In this document: positions 1 through 6,111 of the stretch, in pieces
Layout: the number at the start of each line of letters is the position of its first letter
Numbering within the stretch: the stretch's first letter is position 1
Notes under the pieces: model-generated
What the model saw: the letters and a program-made list of their open reading frames with translations, nothing else
Told to the model about the DNA's origin: nothing
Database searches by the model: none
Source: an uncultured Flavobacteriales bacterium
GTDB taxonomy: Bacteria; Bacteroidota; Bacteroidia; Flavobacteriales_D; Crocinitomicaceae
Direction of reading: 5' to 3'
Length of the DNA: 7,791 nucleotides
Assembly: GCA_903879765.1 (NCBI GenBank)
Contig: CAIRMS010000376.1
Location: 1 to 7,791, forward strand
Position numbers and translations under genes: made by a program

Positions 1-5
1 CATCA

Positions 6-79
6 GGCTCCGTGGCGCAACTGTATAGCGCACTGGATTTCGGCTCCAGCGGTTGTGGGTTAGAATCCCTCCGGGGTCA
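6..79 (+). tRNA. tRNA-Arg (anticodon UCG), variant elbow
   Basis: A full cloverleaf can be folded. The acceptor stem is 6-12 with 72-78 (one G-U and one U-G pair), the D stem 15-18 with 28-31, the anticodon stem 33-37 with 45-49, and the T stem 55-59 with 67-71. The discriminator is A79 and no CCA is encoded. The anticodon loop TTTCGGC (38-44) puts TCG at 34-36, so it reads CGA and perhaps other CGN arginine codons. Arginine identity bases known from bacterial ArgRS, A20 (window 25) and C35 (window 41), are present, and the Levitt pair is A15-U48. Oddities: position 19 is U instead of G (window 24), position 56 is A instead of C (window 62), and the T stem has a U50-U64 mismatch (window 56 and 70). 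The intact terminator just downstream argues for a working gene, but a degenerating copy cannot be excluded. Confidence 0.93.
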
Positions 80-82
80 CAA

Positions 83-120
83 ACAAAAACCCAGCACGAA
101 AGTGCCGGGTTTTTTGTTTT
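83..120. terminator. bidirectional intrinsic terminator between tRNA-Arg and the secreted-protein gene
   Basis: A GC-rich stem (90-97 with 102-109, one A-C mismatch) is closed by a GAAA tetraloop (98-101). It is flanked by A-rich sequence on the left and TTTTTTGTTTT on the right, so both strands give a hairpin followed by a U-rich tract. On the plus strand it ends the tRNA transcript 4 nt after the tRNA. On the minus strand it can stop transcripts that pass the end of the large gene at 304. Confidence 0.85.
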
Positions 121-129
121 TAGCGCGTT

Positions 130-269
130 CAAAATTCATTTTGATAAGCGTGTAAAAACAAAAATACGCGAAAACTGCGCAGCTGTTTTGGGTTTTAGCT
201 TGTGATGAACAAATCCTTAGGAAAACGCGGTAGCGTAATCCTACCTTTCAAAATTCATTTTGATAAGCG
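130..269. repeat. structured intergenic repeat, copy 1 (modules B-C-A-B)
   Basis: This stretch reads as modules B (130-150), C (151-209), A (210-248) and B again (249-269); the two B modules are identical and 119 bp apart. The same modules recur at 3862-4013 in the same orientation. B contains the palindrome CAAAATTCATTTTG. C contains a hairpin (171-178 with 182-189, loop GCA, one T-T mismatch). A contains GGTAG (229-233) pairing with CTACC (241-245) around the loop CGTAATC. It fills the gap between the tRNA terminator and the 3' end of the secreted-protein gene, and no open reading frame of note crosses it. It resembles a dispersed palindromic intergenic repeat; its function is unknown. Confidence 0.85.
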
Positions 270-303
270 TAAAAAAAACAAAAAAAACTAGCGAACTTCT
301 TTT

Positions 304-3300
304 CTAGTAACGAACCCACTTATTGTAAGAAATTCCTTGATTGGAAACAATTTTAATGTAATACACACCGCCAACCAAAGAGTTTAAATCATGATATTTA
401 CTTTTCGTGCTTAGGTCTTTGACAATTCTTCCATTGTTATCAAGTAGATTAATTTCCAGAACGCTAATTATCGTTTGATCCCAATCAATTAGCAAATCCC
501 CATTGCTTGGATTCGGGTATATCGATACATCGTCAACTGACAATTCGTTTATTCCTGTGTAGGAAATTGACAAATCTAAATAAATGGTACTGTCACAATC
601 GTTAGAATTCGGAATGGTTTGAACATAGGAACCACTAACAGTGTAATCGATTCCATTCAGTGTGTAAGTATCAAGAGCAGAATCGATAATTGTTGATGAT
701 GTCGATGCATTGATCGTTAAATCTAAAGAAATGATAGAGTCACATCCAGCCGAATTTGACATTGTCCATATAGGATTACTTGTGCTTGATGTATAATTAA
801 TACCATCAATCCAAGTAAAGCTATCACATGCTGTCGCAACATCTATTCCATAAGAGGGTTGATTAATCGTTAGATTCAGTGTTACAATAGAATCACAGCC
901 ATACATTCCTGATAACGTTGCATTGTAATTTCCAGAGACATTATACGTAATACCAGAGGTCGGCCAATAATAATTATTGCAAGTTGTTGTTGATTCAACG
1001 GACGTGCCAATTGAATTGATTATGAGATTTAGAGTCATGATTGAATCGCACCCTTGAATCGAAGTAAAGGTTTCCGAATAATTACCTGAAGAAGTATAGG
1101 TAGCCCCATTCACTGCCCAAGTATATGATCCGCAAGCTGATATGCTATCTTCCCAAATTGTTTGATTGACAAAGATAGAGGTGGCTGTACTTGGTCCATT
1201 GTAATTAACACCACCATATCCACATATGTAAAAGTTTGTTGTTGAATCAACAGTCACATTAAAAATTCCGGTAGTTGATGTTTGAATTGGAGTTGTTCCT
1301 ATGGCACCCTCGAATAATGCCCAAGTTGTATTCTGATTCAGTTCGGTATTGTTGTTAACATTGATTTGTACAGTTGAACCTAAGCAAACGGTATTGTTGA
1401 GAATCGTTAAAACAGGCGTGTTAGCCACGTTAACATAGTTAAATGTCATTACTTGGTCATGTCCTTCACTTGCGGTGACTATTTCTTTTAGAGCCTCTCC
1501 ATCAATATTTCCCACGGCGAGATCCGATACTAGCCAGTTCCCAGTTTGAATCACGATTGATGCTGCAAAATTTCCACCTCCTAAATTTTCGAAATAGGAA
1601 ATAGAATCACTTTCCAAAGCAAAAAGGTCTAGGTCTAAATCATTATCGTAATCGATAGGATACAAGAACTTGGAATTAGAAATACCCGGAGCAAAATATT
1701 CTAGAGAAACGGAATCAGTAAAAATACCGACACCGTTGTTCTTTAACAACATGATTCCTTCATAATTGCTTCCAAAGGTGTACGATTTCATCACATCGTT
1801 GTCTCCATCGTTATCAAAATCATTAACATTTATACGAAAATTGTTCCTTGCATATGATGTTCCAGTTGGAAATCCATTTGATCCATTGTTGAACCAGATC
1901 ATAAAGCCTGAGTTGCCATTACTCATACTAGATTTAATCACTAAATCCTTTTTTGAATCACCATTCATATCTGCTACAAACACATCTTCCTTACTTGCTG
2001 TCCCGTTGTAGATGGTTTGTTCTGTGTAGCCCGTGCCAACGCTCCAAAATATCTTAACGGTATAAAAACCTGAAACACTGGAACTCACAACCACAATATC
2101 CTTGTCTAAGTCATTATCAATGTCCGCCACTTGAATAAATTGCGCCTTGATGGCGCCCAAATTTGATACTGTTGTAAAACTGCCCGATCCATTATTTTTC
2201 ATTACAAGTAGGCGATTCGTGTAAGTCATTGAATTGATGCTGCAACTCGCACAACCCAGAACGATGTCATTGTCACCATCATTGTCCACATCCTCCACTT
2301 CATAACCCATAATATCAATGAAATTGCGAAGAATCACTGTTTCTTCATTGAAATGATTATTCCCGTCCGATTTATGCCAAACGATGTCCTTAATATAGGA
2401 AGGGCCAAAGCCAGTAGAATAGATTATATCCTTAAATCCATCGTTATCAATGTCTTTTATATCAACAAACATAGGGTCTTTTGGCATTTGTGTAATCCTA
2501 TCTCCAGTTGTAAATTGGACTGCCCCGGTGTTCAGGTGAACAGATGATCCATATTCATCTAATACGCTGAGATCAGGCAATGTATCTCCGTTTAGATAAT
2601 CGATTTCAAGAGACATGTAATCATTATATAATCCAGTTGTGAGGGTATTCATTAATTGAAAGGTTCCGGATGTGTTTTTGTACCAATATACAATGTTTGC
2701 TGTTGTCATCACGACATCCGCAATGTTATCTTGATCAATATCTTTGGTAGTGATGTCTACACTATTTGCACGAGTAGGAACAGTGATATCATAGCCGGTC
2801 AAAGTATTGGCATTCCCCATATTTTTCCACCAATGGATAGATGTGGGTGTATTGTAGAAAGGAATCACGATGTCTTGAAAACCATCGTTGTCAACATCTA
2901 GAAAATCGAATTCCGTAAATGTTTTCCCATTGGTTGTATAGTAAATGCCATTCGTGAAAGAAGTACCTGTATTTTTAATTATGGTAATTGAGGTATTTAT
3001 TCCTGTACCTCTTTTCACGATATCCTCGTCTCCGTCGTTGTCCATGTCTTTCAACTTGAAAATGTCATTAACGGTGATATTGTTCACCAAAGTGGTTCCA
3101 CTTGAAAAGTTTCCTCCTCCTTGATTCACGTAGATTCGAATCCACTCAGGAATGGCTCCCTGTCCGCTGTAATGTCCTGTCAGTACATCTTCTAAACCAT
3201 CACCAGTCATGTCAAGGCAGAATACACTTTGCAAGTAAGTTCCGACGTTCTGGATCACAACTTTATTGAATCCGGCACCGTTGTTCATGTAGACTTCAAC

Positions 3301-3630
3301 GGCATTGGAAACACCTGTGGCCACAACCAAATCTACTTTGCCGTCAAGATTAAAGTCAGCGTAATCAAAATTCAGGGCTTGTGCCATTCCCACACAAAGT
3401 GTGTCACGAATGAGTTGCTTCATTCCGTAAGTTCCATTTCCATTTCCTTTGTAATAAGCCAAATCATCAAGACCAAGTGTTACCATATCGAGAATTCCGT
3501 CGGTATTCAAATCGAGAAAATCATTCTGTTTATAACCAATTGAACGAGAAATCTCATAGTTATCGGTCATTAATTGAGCCTTTGCGGTTAAACAAAGTAA
3601 TAAGGAAAGTAAAAGCGTTTTTATTCTCAC
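304..3630 (-). CDS. secreted FG-GAP/VCBS repeat protein with T9SS type A sorting domain
   Basis: This 1108-residue protein is predicted to be exported by Sec and then across the outer membrane by the type IX secretion system. Residues 1-18 are a signal peptide (MRIK, a leucine-rich core, then AKA before Q19). Residues about 35-725 carry 14 Asp-rich calcium-type motifs of the DxDxDG class, spaced about 50 residues, for example at 40, 92, 140, 195, 245, 393, 447 and 604; they are typical of FG-GAP/VCBS beta-propeller blades. About 738-822 looks Ig-like. Four tandem repeats of about 45-50 residues follow (829-1023), with the pattern C-x-YTW ... Y-x-x-SG-x-Y ... GCDSI-x-x-L-x-L-x-IN. Residues about 1030-1108 are the sorting tail: YPNPSNG, LDNNGR, a GGVYYIKI strand and the basic end KWVRY. 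The stop is TAG. The substrate or ligand cannot be read from the sequence; a role in adhesion or binding polysaccharide or protein is inference. No catalytic domain is visible. Confidence 0.93.
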   Translation of the reverse strand: MRIKTLLLSLLLCLTAKAQLMTDNYEISRSIGYKQNDFLDLNTDGILDMVTLGLDDLAYYKGNGNGTYGMKQLIRDTLCVGMAQALNFDYADFNLDGKVDLVVATGVSNAVEVYMNNGAGFNKVVIQNVGTYLQSVFCLDMTGDGLEDVLTGHYSGQGAIPEWIRIYVNQGGGNFSSGTTLVNNITVNDIFKLKDMDNDGDEDIVKRGTGINTSITIIKNTGTSFTNGIYYTTNGKTFTEFDFLDVDNDGFQDIVIPFYNTPTSIHWWKNMGNANTLTGYDITVPTRANSVDITTKDIDQDNIADVVMTTANIVYWYKNTSGTFQLMNTLTTGLYNDYMSLEIDYLNGDTLPDLSVLDEYGSSVHLNTGAVQFTTGDRITQMPKDPMFVDIKDIDNDGFKDIIYSTGFGPSYIKDIVWHKSDGNNHFNEETVILRNFIDIMGYEVEDVDNDGDNDIVLGCASCSINSMTYTNRLLVMKNNGSGSFTTVSNLGAIKAQFIQVADIDNDLDKDIVVVSSSVSGFYTVKIFWSVGTGYTEQTIYNGTASKEDVFVADMNGDSKKDLVIKSSMSNGNSGFMIWFNNGSNGFPTGTSYARNNFRINVNDFDNDGDNDVMKSYTFGSNYEGIMLLKNNGVGIFTDSVSLEYFAPGISNSKFLYPIDYDNDLDLDLFALESDSISYFENLGGGNFAASIVIQTGNWLVSDLAVGNIDGEALKEIVTASEGHDQVMTFNYVNVANTPVLTILNNTVCLGSTVQINVNNNTELNQNTTWALFEGAIGTTPIQTSTTGIFNVTVDSTTNFYICGYGGVNYNGPSTATSIFVNQTIWEDSISACGSYTWAVNGATYTSSGNYSETFTSIQGCDSIMTLNLIINSIGTSVESTTTCNNYYWPTSGITYNVSGNYNATLSGMYGCDSIVTLNLTINQPSYGIDVATACDSFTWIDGINYTSSTSNPIWTMSNSAGCDSIISLDLTINASTSSTIIDSALDTYTLNGIDYTVSGSYVQTIPNSNDCDSTIYLDLSISYTGINELSVDDVSIYPNPSNGDLLIDWDQTIISVLEINLLDNNGRIVKDLSTKSKYHDLNSLVGGVYYIKIVSNQGISYNKWVRY

Positions 3631-3671
3631 GGGAAAGGTATTTGTAGATTTAAAACTTTCGATAATGTTTC

Positions 3672-3717
3672 AAAGCACAAAACTGTTAACCTTTAAGAAG
3701 CTTTTGTATAGTGCTTT
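3672..3717 (-). other. hairpin in the leader of the secreted-protein gene
   Basis: AAAGCAC (3672-3678) pairs perfectly with GTGCTTT (3711-3717). The next four bases, AAAA (3679-3682) and TTTT (3702-3705), extend the stem across a 5-nt bulge (3706-3710), leaving a 19-nt loop. On the minus strand it lies about 42 nt upstream of the ATG at 3630, inside the predicted 5' untranslated region. No U tract follows on either strand, so it does not look like a terminator. A role in mRNA stability or translation is possible but not shown. Confidence 0.4.
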
Positions 3718-3777
3718 ATAATGTTTATTAAAAGTAATGTTTTTATTTGAAAATTAATTATTAGAAAAAAATATGAA

Positions 3778-3808
3778 CAAATTTACGCAGACGATAAAAA
3801 TAAACATA
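3778..3808 (-). promoter_or_regulatory. candidate Bacteroidota-type promoter for the secreted-protein gene
   Basis: Read on the minus strand, TAAATTTG (3785-3778) matches the -7 consensus TAnnTTTG exactly. A 19-nt spacer upstream leads to TATG (3808-3805), three of four matches to the -33 consensus TTTG. The start site would fall near 3771, giving a leader of about 140 nt that includes the hairpin at 3672-3717. The region is AT-rich, so chance matches are likely. Confidence 0.35.
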
Positions 3809-3861
3809 TTTAATGTTTACTTTATTTTTTAAACGGTTAGGGTTAATTCCATCAACTCCTC

Positions 3862-4013
3862 CAAATCCTTAGGAAAACGCGTCAGCGTAATCCTGCCGAT
3901 CAAAATTCATTTTGATAAGCGCACAAAAACAAAAATACCCGTAAACTGCGCCGCAGTTTGGGTTTTAGCTTGCGATGAACAAATCACTAGGAAAGCGACT
4001 CATCACAATCCAT
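3862..4013. repeat. structured intergenic repeat, copy 2 (modules A-B-C-A')
   Basis: Module A (3862-3900) differs from 210-248 at 5 of 39 positions. B (3901-3921) is identical to both B modules of copy 1. C (3922-3979) matches 151-209 at about 85 percent with a single 1-nt gap. A degenerate A' (3980-4013) follows. The A-to-B distance is 39 bp in both copies, and B-to-A is 80 and 79 bp. Hairpins: GTCAG (3881-3885) with CTGCC (3893-3897) around the same CGTAATC loop, with one T-C mismatch; ATCAAAAT (3899-3906) with ATTTTGAT (3909-3916); and AAACTGC (3943-3949) with GCAGTTT (3953-3959). It lies just downstream of the stop of the barrel-protein gene at 4028, mirroring the position of copy 1 after the secreted-protein gene. 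Confidence 0.85.
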
Positions 4014-4027
4014 CACCAACCTTAAAA

Positions 4028-4495
4028 TCATCTAAAATTCTTACCAATTTTCAATCCGCCGAATAGTATAACATCGTTCATCAATCCTGGTATTTCACCG
4101 TAATCCTTTAGGAATAAAGGGGCAATTTCGAATGAAAAATGAAAACCAGTTCTGGACATTAATTGGACCCCTAAAGGAATGTAAATAACCCGTTGAAATC
4201 CTTTTGAGAAAAAGGGTGGAATGATGGCAATGGTTGCACCTATGTACGGTGCTGCAAGTTGTTTTTGATATTCCTTGCCAAAATAGTATTTCGCACCAGT
4301 ATATGCCCCAAGAATTCCAAGTCCGACCTCTCCGTTTATGTTTGCTGTCCAAAAATGATTGTAACTTACAGATAATAGTACTGTAGGACCACCTAATTGA
4401 ATTCCAAAACCATTTTTGTAAATCGATCGTGGATTGGACTGAGCGTATGGAACAAGGTTTAAAACTAAGAAACTAAAAAGAATTGCTTTTTTCAT
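4028..4495 (-). CDS. small outer-membrane beta-barrel-like protein (hypothetical)
   Basis: The protein is 155 residues from the ATG at 4495. It opens with a clear signal peptide (MKK, then ILFSFLVLNLV, then PYAQ; cleavage near residue 18). The mature part of about 137 residues alternates glycine-rich and aromatic strands (IQLGGPTVLLSVSYNHFW, GEVGLGILGAYTGAKYYFG, GFHFSFEIAPLF, FGGLKIGKNF). That is typical of small Bacteroidota outer-membrane barrels and long enough for about eight strands. The frame stays open upstream to an ATG at 4564, but that start would place 23 non-signal residues before the signal peptide and would put the promoter at 4520-4551 inside the gene, so 4495 is preferred. No specific family or ligand is recognised. 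It lies in a 148-nt gap after the ATPase gene with its own promoter candidate, so it is probably transcribed separately. Confidence 0.85.
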   Translation of the reverse strand: MKKAILFSFLVLNLVPYAQSNPRSIYKNGFGIQLGGPTVLLSVSYNHFWTANINGEVGLGILGAYTGAKYYFGKEYQKQLAAPYIGATIAIIPPFFSKGFQRVIYIPLGVQLMSRTGFHFSFEIAPLFLKDYGEIPGLMNDVILFGGLKIGKNFR

Positions 4496-4519
4496 CACTT
4501 GATTTGCTTTTGAATGAAA

Positions 4520-4551
4520 CAAAAATAAGTGGCAAAAAAGTTTTTGTGAAA
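4520..4551 (-). promoter_or_regulatory. candidate promoter for the small barrel protein
   Basis: On the minus strand TATTTTTG (4527-4520) is an exact match to TAnnTTTG. Upstream, after 20 nt, is TTTC (4551-4548), three of four matches to TTTG. The predicted start near 4513 leaves a leader of about 18 nt before the ATG at 4495 and supports that start over the one at 4564. Confidence 0.5.
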
Positions 4552-4565
4552 TTGAATCTTGCAAT

Positions 4566-4580
4566 AATCACAGGGTGATT
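4566..4580. promoter_or_regulatory. perfect inverted repeat, possible regulator site upstream of the barrel gene
   Basis: AATCAC and GTGATT are perfect inverted arms of 6 bp separated by 3 bp. The centre (4573) lies about 60 bp upstream of the predicted start site near 4513, just upstream of the -33 element, a spacing used by activators. It could equally be a small hairpin at the end of the ATPase transcript or a chance palindrome. The regulator is unknown. Confidence 0.25.
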
Positions 4581-4608
4581 TGTGAATTTCGCAAGTCCAT
4601 TAAATATT

Positions 4609-4629
4609 CATCGATTGTAAGATTCGATG
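4609..4629 (-). terminator. weak hairpin after the AAA+ ATPase gene
   Basis: CATCGA (4609-4614) and TCGATG (4624-4629) form a 6-bp stem with a 9-nt loop, beginning 14 nt after the stop codon at 4644. Only a mixed AT stretch follows on the minus strand, not a U tract, so termination would be weak. It may simply be a processing or stability hairpin. Confidence 0.25.
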
Positions 4630-4643
4630 TAGAAAGTAACTAC

Positions 4644-6104
4644 TTAAAACCCACTCAACAAACTATCATACGCATCATTGAATGAAAGTCCGTCAGTTGT
4701 TCGTTTCTTAGATAATTGTTTGAACTCAACCAAAGCCCATAGAATGAATTCCATTATAAAAGGAACGTCAATCGAAGCGACTTTCGGTTGATACTTATGT
4801 AAGAGCATGTCCAACGGTTTAATGGACAAAAGTGCCGATTCGTAGGTTTCTTCGTTTGCTTCATCTGATAATTCAAAGGCATCCGCTTCAAAGAACCATT
4901 TCAGTACTTCGTCGTACGGTGTTTCTTGATCCTGTTTTTTCAGTTTTTCCACTTTAGGGAAATATTGGAGAAACAAGGTTTTCGTCGCCTCGCTGATTAA
5001 GTGTTGTGCAACGAAATTCGTTCCTTCTTGTTCACCTTCGTAGACAAGTTCCATTTTTCCTGTAATGGATGGAATCATTCCAATCAGGTCACTGTAACGG
5101 ATCGTCGTTTCTTTTTCGTTGTTCATCAATGCGCGACGTTCTGCCGTACTGATTAAATTCTCGTATGCAGTGATGCTCATACGTGCACTCACGCCACTTT
5201 TGTGATCGATGTATTCGCTTTCACGCGCTTCAAAGGCAATTTGTTCCAAGATATCTTTTGCCAATTCAGGAACATGTACATGACATGTGCGGTTGTCCAG
5301 TTTTTCTGATTCTTGCTGGGTGATTTTCTTCGCTGTTTGAATGTCCGCAGAGTAATGTGTGAGAATTTGTGAACCAATTCGGTCTTTCAATGGCGTTACG
5401 ATGCTTCCACGATTGGTATAATCTTCTGGATTGGCCGTAAATACGAATTGCAAATCTAATGGCAAACGCAATTTGAAACCACGAATTTGAACATCGCCTT
5501 CTTCTAGGATGTTGAACAAAGCAACTTGAATACGCGCTTGTAAATCCGGCAACTCATTGATGACAAATAAACAACGATTCGCTCTTGGAATCATTCCGAA
5601 ATGGATCACACGCTCATCCGCGTAGCTTAATTTTAGGTTCGCAGCTTTTATTGGATCGATGTCCCCAATTAAATCGGCAATCGTTACGTCTGGAGTTGCG
5701 AGTTTCTCAAAAAATCGTTCCGATCGGTGCAACCAAGAAATGGGTGTGTTATCTCCGTGTTCAGCAACCAAGTCTCTTGCAAAACGACTGATCGGTTGAA
5801 AAGGATCATCGTTCATTTCGCTTCCCGTCACGTATGGAATGTATTCGTCTAATAAATTGACCATCAAGCGCGCAATACGTGTTTTTCCTTGTCCACGAAG
5901 TCCCAATAAATTGATGTTGTGCTTGGATAAAATCGCTCGTTCCAACTGAGGAATCACCGTATTTTCATAACCGTGCATACCTGGAAAAGTCTCTTTCCCT
6001 TCTTTCAGTGCAGTAATTAAGTTGTCTCTTAATTCTGTTTTAATGCTTTTCGATTGATATCCAGCGGCTTTCAAGGCGCCAAATGTGGAGATTGATGTGT
6101 TCAT
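4644..6104 (-). CDS. MoxR/magnesium-chelatase-like AAA+ ATPase, partner of the VWA protein
   Basis: A 486-residue cytoplasmic ATPase of the ChlI/MoxR branch of AAA+ proteins. Walker A is GLRGQGKT (68-75). The segment MIPRANRCLFVINELPDL (171-188) corresponds to the ANRG...DE helix and Walker B of ChlI, but Asn183 stands where Asp is usual; Glu184 is kept. Next come the VQIRGFKLRLPL hairpin (205-216), sensor 1 FTANPED (Asn225), an arginine-finger candidate in LKDRIGSQI (Arg242) and sensor 2 in GVSARMSI (Arg308). The C-terminal region (about 330-486) is mostly helical and acidic. The ATG lies 7 nt after the stop of the VWA gene, so translational coupling is likely. By analogy with RavA-ViaA and CbbQ-CbbO it would use ATP to remodel a protein or metal cofactor target recruited by the VWA partner; the target is unknown. 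Homologues are often annotated as sigma-54-interacting or magnesium chelatase, which overstates what is known. Confidence 0.9.
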   Translation of the reverse strand: MNTSISTFGALKAAGYQSKSIKTELRDNLITALKEGKETFPGMHGYENTVIPQLERAILSKHNINLLGLRGQGKTRIARLMVNLLDEYIPYVTGSEMNDDPFQPISRFARDLVAEHGDNTPISWLHRSERFFEKLATPDVTIADLIGDIDPIKAANLKLSYADERVIHFGMIPRANRCLFVINELPDLQARIQVALFNILEEGDVQIRGFKLRLPLDLQFVFTANPEDYTNRGSIVTPLKDRIGSQILTHYSADIQTAKKITQQESEKLDNRTCHVHVPELAKDILEQIAFEARESEYIDHKSGVSARMSITAYENLISTAERRALMNNEKETTIRYSDLIGMIPSITGKMELVYEGEQEGTNFVAQHLISEATKTLFLQYFPKVEKLKKQDQETPYDEVLKWFFEADAFELSDEANEETYESALLSIKPLDMLLHKYQPKVASIDVPFIMEFILWALVEFKQLSKKRTTDGLSFNDAYDSLLSGF

Positions 6105-6111
6105 TTTTTGT

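Noticed and set aside
6..79. tRNA gene as the attachment site of an integrated element
   Set aside because: The 3' part of the tRNA is not repeated elsewhere in the window and there is no integrase gene.
1766..3543. Several plus-strand open frames (such as 1766-2011, 2353-2547, 2656-2901 and 3229-3543)
   Set aside because: They lie wholly inside the secreted-protein gene in antisense; repeated GAT/AAC-rich blade motifs keep the opposite strand open. Their products show no family features.
3591..3630. Lipoprotein signal (LLLC) in the secreted protein
   Set aside because: The residues before the cysteine do not fit a lipobox and an AKA-Q signal peptidase I site follows; T9SS cargo normally uses that type.
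130..4013. CRISPR array or insertion-sequence ends as an explanation for the repeats
   Set aside because: There are no regularly spaced unique spacers, no cas or transposase gene, and the copies are direct, multi-module and not terminal inverted repeats.
4095..4352. Second same-strand frame inside the barrel gene
   Set aside because: It is a frame-shifted shadow with composition unlike a real protein (many Cys, His and Trp) and fully overlaps a convincing gene.
4496..4564. N-terminal extension of the barrel protein to the ATG at 4564
   Set aside because: It would place 23 unrelated residues before a clear signal peptide and would contain the best promoter match of the region.
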